Shown here: piece by piece, positions 53,040-62,919 of the stretch
Layout of the letters: the number at the start of each line of letters is the position of its first letter
Numbering within the stretch: the stretch's first letter is position 1
Source: Phaeodactylum tricornutum CCAP 1055/1
Taxonomy: Eukaryota > Bacillariophyta > Bacillariophyceae > Surirellales > Neidiaceae
DNA: 64,000 bases
Assembly (NCBI RefSeq): GCF_000150955.2
Contig: NC_011669.1
Span: 2,114,993 to 2,178,992 of the forward strand
Direction: 5' to 3'
Translations under genes and position numbers: made by a program
The notes under the pieces: model-generated
Database searches by the model: none
What the model was told of the DNA's origin: nothing
What the model saw: only the letters and a program-made list of their open reading frames with translations

Positions 53040-53816
53040 GATTTTCCACTTCAGTGGGACGAATATCAATGATCAGTTTTTACCTTTGCTTTCAGAGCTC
53101 CTCCGCCGGGACAATTGCTGTGAACGCTGCGATAGGCGGATTGGATGATGTCCACGAGCGGAACACGCGCAATTATGGAGATGGTCCTGTAGCAGAAAAA
53201 GAAACAAAACCACCGCGGGGGTGTAGCGCATAGGATGCGAGCACACTGAAAGCTTCCACATCATTTCGGAGCACTTCACACAAGCACTTTTCAGTCGAAT
53301 ATTAATAAAGTCGACAACCGCGACCAAAGACTACCTAATATTGAAATGTATCTAACGTATACGGTTTCAGCAATGACTATTCTCTATCTACAACGGACAC
53401 ATTTTCCAGTCACTTCAATAAATGTGCGATTGGGACTCACAGTCAATTCGTGTATTATTTTTACCTGCATCTACGAGAGCGCCTTCAAGGCAAGCACCCG
53501 ATAAGAGTAAGGTGGTGCTAACTAATTGTAATTAACAGAAAGAGAATTTCATGGAAACAAGCAGCATCTCAGAGAATGTTTGTCATTCGACGTTCTGGAG
53601 TCAGAATTGAGCACGATGTTGGTGTCATTGTCATTTGCTAGCGTCATTGTTTCTTGCTCATCAACGAGGAAGTATACGTTTGGGATCTGTGTACCTCTGC
53701 AGCTCGCCACTTGAAAACCTGTCCTGCCTAGCTAGTTCTGAAGACAGAGGTCCCAATTTTCAGCTTCCATAACAAATACCAAGACGAAACAAAAAAACAG
53801 ACTCTAGAATTAATCA
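53040..53816. other. Intergenic region, RING gene promoter
   Basis: About 0.8 kb between two minus-strand genes. GACTCACAGTCAATTCGTG near 53436 resembles other GACTGTGA-type sequences in the window. An 84-codon frame at 53073-53327 is not called. Confidence 0.45.
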
Positions 53817-56762
53817 CTAGCCAAAAGAGATTTTCGATTGAAGCGAAGAAATAGCAATCGAAAAAGCTTGTACCGCAGTCAATGGATGCTGAAAATCCAT
53901 GGTAAATGAGTGTCTCCCTTGAATACGACCAAACTGTAGCATAATGTTGTCCTGGTCTCTTCGATGACAAAGCTGAAAATTTTTGACCGAGGCGACACTG
54001 ACGCGACCGCCAAAATTCAAAACAAAAGAACCTAATTCAACGTTCCACCACGGTGGTCTATTCTGAAGAGGGAGCAATCCAAAATCCTCGATATTTTCGT
54101 TTTCTACGGGAGGTGGTCCGTCATTGTTGATGTTTTCGCCTGCAGGGTCTTGTTCGTCATGATTTTCAATATTCTGTTGCACCTGTCGAAAACATCTCAA
54201 CATTCGACAGTCATCAGCGTCCTCGCAAGAGTCCAAGTATTGCTTCCACTCTCCTCCTGGTTTACCATCCGGCGATACCTTTGGTATGCACACATCCATT
54301 ATTCGTGGTCGACTACCGAGTAAATTGGCGGTGTAAGTAATGGCTCCATCCTCTTCTTCATACAGACCGGATCGTTTAAGGCTGTTACATGTATTTGCAA
54401 TTGCTCGTCGTTTGGTCCTGATAGAGCGGTTTTGACTTATATCTGAGCAGGACTTGCTTCGTTGATAGGTACCGGAATTAACAGAAGATGCGTCGCTGAA
54501 GTTTTCGTTTCCGTTCCCTACCGACTCGGCATTGTTTCTCCGCCGAGCACGACGGCCGAATCTGCGACGTCGATTCGTATTGTTGTCGCTTGACATGCCA
54601 CTGTCATAATCAGGTTCTTCTTCGGAATGAAAATCGACAGCGTGATTGAAAGTTTGTGGAGATTTGTGCTTGGCCGGCTTTCGCGAGCGTGGTGTATAGA
54701 TCTGGAACTCGGTACCAATAAAGTTGCTTTGTAGTCGGCCAAGCAGAACCGAGGAACAACCTTCAGAATCGAGCAACGGTGCATGGCTAGCCCCATTCGG
54801 AATCGTCGTGGCAGTCAAATGGGTAGGATTTACCATATTATAATGCGCATTGATGTCTCCTTGTTGTGGCAGGTACAAAAAAAAATTGTTAGAGCCTTTC
54901 TTGACTGAAGTTGGTAGCGGAACAACACCAGATTCTTCTAAGTGCTTTCTTCCTCGGTTCTTTGCCACCATTAGAACCGTATCCCTTTGGACAAAAGCCT
55001 CCTCATCCGCGGAGGCGCTTTCTTGGTGAGAACAGCTATGTGGGCGATCTCGAATGAAAAGTCGATACTCATAAGTAGGGAATAGGCGACCTTTCATGCT
55101 CATCCCTTTTCCGCGAACGTTACTTTTGATCCGTTCAATTTCACATTGAACAATTCCAAATTCTTTTGGACATGGTTTTGTGAGAAAGGTTTCAAGACGT
55201 GAGAGGCGCGGCACAACCGTATTCCTATCGTAGTAGTGTATATTGCACGTGTGTGGAAAGAACTCATCCCAAAAGTCGAGAATTGATTCTTCAAAGCCAT
55301 TGTTGTCTCCACGTAGAAGAAAGCCTTCAAGCTGACGCTGATAATTTCCAAACCGCGATCGGAGGTGTTTCTTCATACCCTCGTATTCTTTCCCAGCTGT
55401 ATTTTTGGTCGTTGTGGAGTCGAAGGATGCCGTATAGATATGTAAATCGGTATGTTCCAAGACAGATTCGAGACGTGATATCGATAAAGGAGGTTGTCTT
55501 TCAAGCAGCCTAACATCTCCAAGCCCTTCGCTCGAAGATTGTACTATGTCCAACAATTCCTCCGCACCGCCAAATGTATGCGTGTCCACCCTTACACCAC
55601 TCATTCCCTCAGAAACTGACACACTGACTGGACGGACCAGCGAAGCCCGAGTTCGCCGTTTTGCCGGGTGGAAGAAGTCGGCGGAAAGACTTACTGGAGG
55701 AGTTACCATAGCACCATTTTGATCTTTTACCACTAGGCGACCCAAATAGTGTTGATCCAACAAGTGTTGGTGAATATTTGTTGGAGTCTTTGGTATTGAA
55801 GTACCTTCCTGTTGTGGCATTCGTCGGATCGTACTAAGCCCTTCGTTAGTAAACGGAGAGCTGGAAGGAGTTCGAGGAAAACCTTGGTGCTTTGCCTCTG
55901 TAGCCTCCTTGCCTATCCAATAGTTACACTTATCCTCCAGGTATGTTCCCTGGGCAACGTAGTCATGGTGCATCCTAAACTCGGCACTTTCAACGTAAAA
56001 AGGGTCGAGAAATGGGGCATTCAAAACAGCTTCTTGCGGCGACGACTCGTCTTCGTCATTTCCTTTCGAAGACCTTGTGCTTCGCATTTTACGACTTTCG
56101 ATTTGCATGCGCCAGAGAATTGTGTGGTAAGAGTGTCCGAGACATTGGGGATAAAGAGGGACGCCTGCCTGAATGTAAAGAGCGGCAAGTTCCTTCGCGT
56201 CCGCATGCTCACCGATCTTCCAAGCCGTCACGACCTCTGTTGCACATCGGAATCCATGCAAACGAACGCGCCGAATGATATCTCTGCAAATACGGTTCGA
56301 ACGTTTCCCAGTCTGTCCAAATCCACACCATTCGACGGGCGTCAGAAAGGACGCAATCGAGTGCAGTGAGTCTAACGGGAGGGACAGTATGTTCGTAATG
56401 GAAGAAGAAAACCGAACGGAACAGGAAGGCTCTGTTGTTAGGAATGAGGAATGGTCCACAGGGATAGAAGCTTTCGCGGTGATTTGTGCTTTGCTAACAG
56501 TACATAATGTTCCACATTCGAGTTCATTCTCTTTCTTCTCTTTGGCTGTATCACAAAAGCGATTTTGAGTGAATATGGTGTAGTCAATTTGGTCGGTATC
56601 ATCCATCTCTCCCACCTCCGCATCAATCTCAAACGACAAAACAATTGCGTCCTTGTCCTCGTCATATTCTTCGGCTCTCCCTTCGGCTTCTATTAAGTTC
56701 TCTGTATAATCTTCATCAGAAGCATCAGAATTGTCGTCGCTTATGTGAACTACAGTTTCCAT
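53817..56762 (-). CDS. F-box Tubby-like protein (TULP)
   Basis: A single exon of 981 residues, about twice the usual plant TULP length. The N-terminus is acidic. An F-box-like segment lies at about 125-165 (SLPLDSLHSIASFLTPVEWC). The C-terminal half is a Tubby domain: VQCEIERIKSN, FPTYEYRLFIRD, DTVLMVAKNRGRK, FIGTEFQIYTPR, AITYTANLLGSRPRIMDV, RPPWWNVELGSFVLNFGGRV, SVASVKNFQL, MLQFGRIQGRHSFTMDF and PLTAVQAFSIAISSL. Between FQIYTPR and AITYTAN there is a low-complexity insert of about 110 residues with an Arg-rich patch (RRRRFGRRARRR). Tubby domains bind PI(4,5)P2 and can move to the nucleus; the F-box suggests an SCF ligase role. Further acidic and polar inserts separate other strands. Confidence 0.85.
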   Translation of the reverse strand: METVVHISDDNSDASDEDYTENLIEAEGRAEEYDEDKDAIVLSFEIDAEVGEMDDTDQIDYTIFTQNRFCDTAKEKKENELECGTLCTVSKAQITAKASIPVDHSSFLTTEPSCSVRFSSSITNILSLPLDSLHSIASFLTPVEWCGFGQTGKRSNRICRDIIRRVRLHGFRCATEVVTAWKIGEHADAKELAALYIQAGVPLYPQCLGHSYHTILWRMQIESRKMRSTRSSKGNDEDESSPQEAVLNAPFLDPFYVESAEFRMHHDYVAQGTYLEDKCNYWIGKEATEAKHQGFPRTPSSSPFTNEGLSTIRRMPQQEGTSIPKTPTNIHQHLLDQHYLGRLVVKDQNGAMVTPPVSLSADFFHPAKRRTRASLVRPVSVSVSEGMSGVRVDTHTFGGAEELLDIVQSSSEGLGDVRLLERQPPLSISRLESVLEHTDLHIYTASFDSTTTKNTAGKEYEGMKKHLRSRFGNYQRQLEGFLLRGDNNGFEESILDFWDEFFPHTCNIHYYDRNTVVPRLSRLETFLTKPCPKEFGIVQCEIERIKSNVRGKGMSMKGRLFPTYEYRLFIRDRPHSCSHQESASADEEAFVQRDTVLMVAKNRGRKHLEESGVVPLPTSVKKGSNNFFLYLPQQGDINAHYNMVNPTHLTATTIPNGASHAPLLDSEGCSSVLLGRLQSNFIGTEFQIYTPRSRKPAKHKSPQTFNHAVDFHSEEEPDYDSGMSSDNNTNRRRRFGRRARRRNNAESVGNGNENFSDASSVNSGTYQRSKSCSDISQNRSIRTKRRAIANTCNSLKRSGLYEEEDGAITYTANLLGSRPRIMDVCIPKVSPDGKPGGEWKQYLDSCEDADDCRMLRCFRQVQQNIENHDEQDPAGENINNDGPPPVENENIEDFGLLPLQNRPPWWNVELGSFVLNFGGRVSVASVKNFQLCHRRDQDNIMLQFGRIQGRHSFTMDFQHPLTAVQAFSIAISSLQSKISFG

Positions 56763-58535
56763 ATTATCTTTTTAGACAAGCGCAACTTTTTCAGATCTAC
56801 CAACACAAAGCCTGTCCTGCACGTATAGGCAATTGCGAGTGTCTGGAAAGAACGTCACAATTGTAACCATGGGTTCGTGCGAAATCAATTGTTGTCCTTG
56901 GCTGGTTCAACTTTGTCAGATAGGTTCACCTGAAAAGTTCTCTCACTATCAGTTACACAGCAAAATAGGACCCGAAAATGTCTACTTTCCCTAGCGCGTG
57001 TAGCTAGCTTAGTGTGCTAAGAGTATAAATGTAAGTATCAAATTTCGTCACCAGTGGCAGTAGATTCGTGAAATGCTAACGCGTCTTTTCTAGAAATTAT
57101 CAGCCTTACTGACAGCGAAGAAGTTTCCATCCTGTCGCCAAATTTATGCCTATTGATTGGATGCTAGCTAAGCTGGTCAACCCTTGTGTATGTGCAAGCC
57201 AAACGGTACGAGCAGTGTGGCATTGGATCCAACGAGCTCTCTGGAAGAAACGAATTAAAAATCTGGACGTCCAAAATCCCACTCTGTTGCGCTTGCTTTG
57301 GTTATGTGAAGCGGACCAGCGGTTTGATTTGCGCCGCGCATGTCGTTCAATCATTTTCGCGATGGAGATATCCTCATGACTTGTGTACAGTGAGCAAACG
57401 GCTATCTTTCGCATACCAGCGATAGTGACGTCTTTTGGGATACGATGTCTTTGCAATCAAAAGAAGTTAACACTGCTAGAAGCTTTCCGGCTTAGGGCTT
57501 TTGTGGAAGTGCATACTACCATACCAGCAGGAAGCTCATTCGTTCTTCCCATGTTTGCCCATATTGGCATATATGATCTGATTGCTACGGCTATTGAGCA
57601 CATGAAAAAGCGGCTCCTTTCGGTCGACGTCGTGTCGGTGGATGTATGATTCCTTTTTCGTTGTTATAATGCTGATTGGACTCCTTGCACTTCGCGGTTT
57701 CTATGGAAGGTCAAAAGATATGGATTTGGATTGTTCATATTCTACTATCACAATCGGACTTCAATCAAAGCTTGGGATTCAATGGCTCTTCTCTATATTG
57801 AGCGCTTTTCAATTGTTGAAGCTGTCCTATACACCTTTCAATGCTACGTCGCAATAGCGTAGTTCGATGTAAAAATCGGGACAATTTTGGAGAGATCTTA
57901 CGAGCCGGAACAATGAGCTTTTTGACGTTTCCGACAAGAACGATTCGTCTCCAAAATGGAATTGTGAAGGAACATTTAGGCATCTGCAAAATCAAGCAAT
58001 TGAGCTCCGTCGACAAGAGACAACGAGTACACTTGGAGAGTTCTTTTGCCGACGTCTCACGATGCTTATTTGAGCGACCGCAATTTAGCCCTCAGCAAGT
58101 CTTATTGAGAAGCCATATATGTTGGTGCGTTGTGATTGTCACTCTTTCCATCTTCCTTTTACAATGGCACAGTGAAACCTCGATATTGAAGTGTTGCTCC
58201 TGACTGTGATTAACCATGTTTTTGTATGAAGTATGGATTCAGATTGTTTGAAAAGTATTGACTGATGTGACAGTGAGTTGTGACCAAGTTTTGGGAAGGT
58301 CTCTGTTGATCACAATCATTCCAAAAGAACGCGATGCCTGATAGGCATTAGAGCAACAAAAACTTATATCAAGAAAGCCACAGCCGGGCTTACTGTTAAT
58401 GTAAATCAAGTTTTTTTGCGACGAAACTAGATAAGCTTTATTATTATCCTTCAACATATGCATTCTACGAGTCCATGCTTTCCCTTTCGAGCGAGTGCGA
58501 TGACGAAGTCAGCACACGTGCACACCCATCAGGTC
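56763..58535. other. Gene-poor stretch of 1.8 kb
   Basis: It lies between the Tubby-like gene start (minus) and the cyclophilin stop (minus). Several adjacent plus-strand frames (57383-57649, 57642-57857, 57841-58203) are open but short; the last encodes a protein with a hydrophobic C-terminal stretch (CWCVVIVTLSIFLLQW) and no other feature. I cannot build a convincing multi-exon gene from them. A TTACTGACAGC near-copy of the recurring motif lies at 57106. It could hold a lineage-specific gene, a decayed gene or long regulatory DNA. Confidence 0.4.
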
Positions 58536-59721
58536 CTAGAGCTGTCCGGCGGACTCGATCATGACTTTGGCACGAGTGGCCCCACTGCCGCTACCGACTC
58601 CTTCCACCGCACGAACGACGTCCATTCCTTCGACCACAGAACCAAAAACAACATGCTTGCCGTCCAACCAGGAGGTTTCCGCCGTGCACAAGAAGAACTG
58701 GGATCCGTTAGTGTTCGGACCAGCGTTAGCCATGGAAAGGGTTCCAGCGCCGGTGTGCTTTAACTGGAAATTTTCGTCGGCAAACTTGGTGCCTGTAGAA
58801 TAGCACTCCAGTTTAGCAAAACAAACAATAGAATTGAAGGTCCAGAATACAATAAAGAGTTCTTACCGTAAATGCTCTTTCCACCAGTTCCGTTGTGGTT
58901 GGTGAAGTCACCTCTACAATAAAGAAACGAAAGAAAAATGAGTCTTTAAACGCACTACTCGCGAAACATTTGCATCCATTTTTCTAGCTAAACTTACCCC
59001 TGGCACATAAAGCCTGGAATAACACGGTGGAAACTGGACCCAGAGAATCCGAATCCCTTCTCCCTGAGATATGTTAACGCATACGAGAAATGGACTGTGA
59101 GACTATGTCGAAACGGGAAAGAAACATTGAAGGGGCGGCAAACTCCAGGCCCGTGAGCAGATTAGTCCTTACCCAGTGCAGAGAGCGCGGAAGTTTTCGG
59201 CCGTCTTGGGCACAACGTCCGCACGAAGTTCCATCACAATCTGTTTGGCGAACACACAAGGTCAGTCTCAAAGACCGCTAGCGACATATTGCTATTGATC
59301 AAACTCTTGTGAATACTTACACGTCCGGCGGGCTTTCCACCGATACTAATATCGAAGTAACACTTGGGGTTAGACCTGAAATGTTCGGAAAGAAGAAGAG
59401 ACAGTGGTGAGGAATAATCCAAGACGCTCTACAGAGCGGACAAACCTCGTTGTTGAGGTACATAACCCGAGAGCACCCGAGCACAGCTGTCTACGACTAT
59501 GATAATGCCGAACGCAAATAGCGCCTCGTGTAACCGTTCGGCTGCTGTTTCCACGAGGACAGATTGTTGTCATACTTTTTTGGTTTGGCCAAACCCGTCA
59601 AGTGACAAAAAGACCGGCTATTCCATGATCCTTCGAGTCACAAACGAGCTACTATGCTGCCACGCAGAAGACCATAGGCTTAGGAGCGAGCGCCAGCTCT
59701 ACAATGTTTTCGAGCTTACAT
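58536..59721 (-). CDS. Cyclophilin A-type peptidyl-prolyl isomerase, six exons
   Basis: Coding exons: a 2-base AT, then 59375-59321, 59240-59173, 59063-58998, 58914-58868 and 58792-58536, giving 164 residues, the normal cyclophilin length. [18 protein letters not shown] is the expected N-terminus, but the second exon starts at G-TCT-AAC and holds no ATG. The start codon must therefore be completed by an upstream AT: either 59721-59720 (donor GTAAGC, 344-nt intron; used for the end coordinate) or 59463-59462 (donor GTACCT, 86-nt intron). Both are preceded by in-frame stops. The catalytic and cyclosporin-site residues are present: [44 protein letters not shown]. It catalyses prolyl isomerisation in protein folding, probably in the cytosol. 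Unusually small exons (47-68 nt). Confidence 0.9.
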
Positions 59722-60473
59722 GATTGTTCAAATGGATCTAAGCGATAAGATAGGGGGACAAGGTAATGACTCTTGGGTCGTTTTGATTTGTGGGTAATTG
59801 TGATTCGGCGGCGAGTTGGTGTGCAACTCTCTCGTAGTGGTGGTGGGACGAACCGCTACGAGAGATAGGATCTTTTTTTAGGAGCCAATGGAAGCGCATC
59901 GAAAGATCGCGAAGGCGATTCGCGACTGTTGATATCGTTCCACGGCATACGCAACGTAACATTTCTCTGGCCACAATCTTCCATTCGGTACTATTGGATT
60001 GGTCAAAATATGTCTGTACTGTCACGTGCAGATGCAATTTCAAACATATATATATTTGGAGACGGGATTCCGAAGGGTGTGCGTACCCCGACTGTGGGAT
60101 AACAGACAGTGACTCACTGTGTACTCGCTGTAGCGATATGCCAATTCGCTTAACGAAAATGCTATTCCCCAACGGTGAACTCTTTGTCCTCTTGATGTGA
60201 CTGTCCGATATTTTCCAGGCAGCGAGCAAAATCGCAATCAGCAGGTCGTATAGATGGGGATAGCAAGGCGTTTGTCTGTGGGTCAGTATTTATGATCCTT
60301 GTCCGCAAGTCAGCGGGGATTGCAAAAATCGACGGCAAAAACCCATTATTACGTTACTGTTGATAACCGTTGAAAAATCAGAAGCAATTACTGACAGTGA
60401 CGTAAATACATTCACAAGCACGTTCATTTTGACGAAATAGGGGCGAAGTTACGTGCTCAAATCAACTTTGCAA
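59722..60473. promoter_or_regulatory. Bidirectional promoter region, cyclophilin / acireductone dioxygenase
   Basis: About 0.75 kb between divergent genes. It contains ACAGACAGTGACTCACTGTGT at 60102-60122, TTACTGACAGT at 60388-60398, a CACGTG at 60024-60029 and an AT-rich TATATATAT near 60048. A 163-codon minus-strand frame (59738-60229) is probably spurious. Confidence 0.45.
60388..60398 (-). promoter_or_regulatory. ACTGTCAGTAA motif, 76 bp before the acireductone dioxygenase start
   Basis: The plus strand reads TTACTGACAGT, the exact complement of the 11-mer at 22638 and 62817. The position suits a proximal promoter or transcription-start element. Function unknown. Confidence 0.35.
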
Positions 60474-61607
60474 ATGAGCGATCTTACAGTTGCTGTCTCT
60501 GAGCCTCCTGCACCGCAACACATGGAACCGACGGATGCCAACAAAAAGCAAAAGATGTCCTATCAGATGGCAACAGACAGCGATTGGCCCGATGCATGGC
60601 ATATGCCGGATGCTGTCGAAGACCAAACCAAGCCCAACCGATTGGAGCCCAATGTCCCGGCAACAGTGGACGAGCTGAAAAAGATAGGTCTCTGCTATTG
60701 GAAAATGGACGCTGAGTCGTACGAGTATCCCGTCAAGGCTGTACCATGGGTAAGATGCACCTTTGATAGAAATATTCTGTGGATGGACGGCTGCTGAAAT
60801 TTCAATCAATTTTGTCGACATGAGACTGACGCGATGTCCGTTCATTTCTAAAAAAAAACAGAATCCGGAAAACGCCACTGATCCCAAGCTAAAGGCTCTC
60901 CGCGACGATCGTGGATATAGGTGAGATAGAGACTGTACGTTAGAAGAAATTCCATCGACTATACACTAAAGTTTTGGTTGCGTTTCCCAAAGTTATGCGG
61001 ATATCATTACGATCCATCCCGATTACCTACCGGTATGTTTCATGAGTCAAACTGGGTCTGCGCACGGAATCTCAGGATGGATGAGGTGAGACTAACTCGT
61101 ATTTTATGAATATAGGACTTTGAGAAGAAAATTGCAAGCTTCTTTGAAGAGCACATTCATGATGCCGAGGAAATCCGATACATTCTTGGTGGATCAGGTT
61201 TTTTTGACGTCCGCAACTGTAAGTACCATGTCATCGACTGTCCAATACTACGGCTCAAATGATCTCATTTTGTTCTTCTACTCCTGCGAATAGTGGAAGA
61301 CAAATGGATTCGGATTCATGTCAAAAAGGGTGATCTCATGACACTCCCAGAGGGCATTTATCATCGTGAGTAAAAGGTCCTAAACTTTCTGGTTGCTCGA
61401 CACCATTTTTGCATTCAACAACACAGGGTGACTCATTCCTCTCGTGCGTTTTGAACAGGGTTCACATGCGACGAAGAACGCATAATTCATGCTATGCGTC
61501 TTTTCATCGGAGAGCCCGTGTGGACACCATTCAACCGTCCTCAGGAAGACCATCCATCCCGAAAAAAGTACGAAGAGGTTTTTGTGGAGGAAAAGAAGGA
61601 AGAGTGA
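60474..61607 (+). CDS. Acireductone dioxygenase (methionine salvage)
   Basis: Six exons: 60474-60749, 60862-60920, 60993-61032, 61116-61218, 61294-61365 and 61459-61607, giving 232 residues. A ~45-residue polar N-terminal extension precedes the ARD core: [106 protein letters not shown] and [11 protein letters not shown]. The cupin metal ligands are H-I-H and the Glu four residues after the second His, plus the His of IIHAMRLF. The enzyme oxidises acireductone to the keto-acid precursor of methionine plus formate (Fe form) in the methylthioadenosine salvage pathway. That pathway also recycles the MTA released by the polyamine synthase at 35.2 kb. Confidence 0.95.
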
Positions 61608-61794
61608 ATGCACTCGTTTTATTCGTAATCGTTGATGGTATTTAGCTATGTTTTGTGTTAGCCTCTTAGCTTACGTTAGCCCGTGTATGTCTTTGCTGTT
61701 GGTACAGAGGGCAGGATGTTGCTGCATGCACATGGAAACGGTCTTATCTGCGCGTGACGTTCTGCTCCTAAAAGGTATGAGCTCCGACAGTGAA
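61608..61794. other. Convergent spacer
   Basis: 187 bp between the stops of acireductone dioxygenase and the FTR-variable-like gene; it holds two 3' ends. Nothing else was seen. Confidence 0.45.
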
Positions 61795-62379
61795 TCAAAT
61801 CACTTCAATTTCATACGTTTCCATGTGCATCATGAATGCCACCGGTGCATCGTATCCTTCTTCCAGGTTTGTGCCCGGTTGAAATTTCACCTGTACTGGA
61901 AAATTTGCGCTCACTTCGTCTTGGTTGTATATTTTGGTGATCGTCCCACGCATTCCTACCGGTAAGAGGAGAAATTTTTCTCCCAGAACAAAGTTCTTGT
62001 CCGCGTCGAAGGTCCCTTGCCCCTTTTTAGGTACTTGGAAAGCCTTGACACCCTCGACGCAAACCCTTACTAGTGCTCCTTTTTCGAAAACTTTTTCGTT
62101 TTTGTCCTTCAACTCCGGCGTCTCCGCGACAGTCTCGGGGGTTTCCGTTGCGTCTGTGAAAAATTCACTGTCCATGTGGAGGGCAGTGGGTGAGGCGAAA
62201 GAAGCCGTTCGCGAACCCGCTCGGACCACAAAAGAGGTTGTGAATTGAAAGGCGGATACCGTTGTCGTACCAAGCGTTTTCGTACATAGTAATAATATTA
62301 AATACTTGACAAGCGATGCGTTCCATAAAGTAAAAAAGGTGGATGGCCTTGCTGGTGCCCGTCGTTTTACTTTCATCAT
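61795..62379 (-). CDS. Plastid protein resembling the ferredoxin-thioredoxin reductase variable chain
   Basis: 194 residues from the ATG at 62379; the frame extends to 62535, but only the shorter form starts a normal presequence: basic residues, a hydrophobic core (SLVKYLILLLCTKTLG) and TTVSA-F at 41-44, the diatom plastid cleavage motif. After an acidic linker, residues about 100-194 form an SH3-like barrel: ALVRVCVEGVKAFQVPKKG, LLPVGMRGTITKIYN, DEVSANFPVQVKFQ and MHMETYEIEVI. The V-R-V ... VPK ... G-M-x-G-x-I ... SANFPVxVxF pattern is that of the FTR variable (alpha) chain, the structural partner of the Fe-S catalytic chain. The linker and the longer 'FVLGEKF' insert differ from plant forms, so a related SH3-like plastid protein is possible. 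Confidence 0.55.
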   Translation of the reverse strand: MMKVKRRAPARPSTFFTLWNASLVKYLILLLCTKTLGTTTVSAFQFTTSFVVRAGSRTASFASPTALHMDSEFFTDATETPETVAETPELKDKNEKVFEKGALVRVCVEGVKAFQVPKKGQGTFDADKNFVLGEKFLLLPVGMRGTITKIYNQDEVSANFPVQVKFQPGTNLEEGYDAPVAFMMHMETYEIEVI

Positions 62380-62919
62380 GACAGCAATAATCCAGTAAAG
62401 GTAGAATGGCGCAAGTCGGAATGGATCGCGGACTTTATAGTAAGAAAGATGAATTTCTGACGACCAAACCACAAGAAAAGTTATGAATGAATACACCGTT
62501 TCGTCGATTTCGAGGAACTCCTTGGCAGAAAGCACTAGCTAGTGCTGGCTAGTAGTGTCATCCTTGATCGTTGATCGCTGTATCTTATCCGTAGGGAAGG
62601 AACGAAGGAAACGCACGATGCGGACAAGGTTGACGGTCAGACAGACGTGCAACTGACGTGTTGATCGGAGAGTATGGTACGTCGTAGATCACTCACTGTA
62701 CTGACACTTTCAAAGGAAAGTCCACCACTTCTATCGTCGATTGGCGGATGCAATTTTCAAATCAATCACATTAGGGAGTTGCCTCATGCCATAACTCTCA
62801 CAATCAATCGACTCTGACTGTCAGTAATAGCACTCATTTCCGACGCTGTTTTTCCTGTTTGTCGTGAGCGGTTGATTCACTGTCACTCAACAATTTCACC
62901 TCAAACGCATAGACCAAAT
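62380..62919. promoter_or_regulatory. Bidirectional promoter region of two plastid-protein genes
   Basis: About 0.54 kb between the FTR-variable-like gene and the lumen-protein gene, both with plastid presequences, so shared light or redox control is possible. It carries TGACTGTCAGTAAT at 62815-62828 and TTCACTGTCACTC near 62876. Confidence 0.45.
62817..62827 (+). promoter_or_regulatory. ACTGTCAGTAA motif, about 95 bp before the lumen-protein start
   Basis: An exact copy of the 11-mer at 22638 and (complement) 60388. The location mirrors that at the acireductone dioxygenase gene. Function unknown. Confidence 0.35.

Noticed and set aside
59738-60229. A 163-codon minus-strand frame in the cyclophilin/ARD promoter region.
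   Set aside because: It covers most of the only promoter space for two genes and has no domain character.
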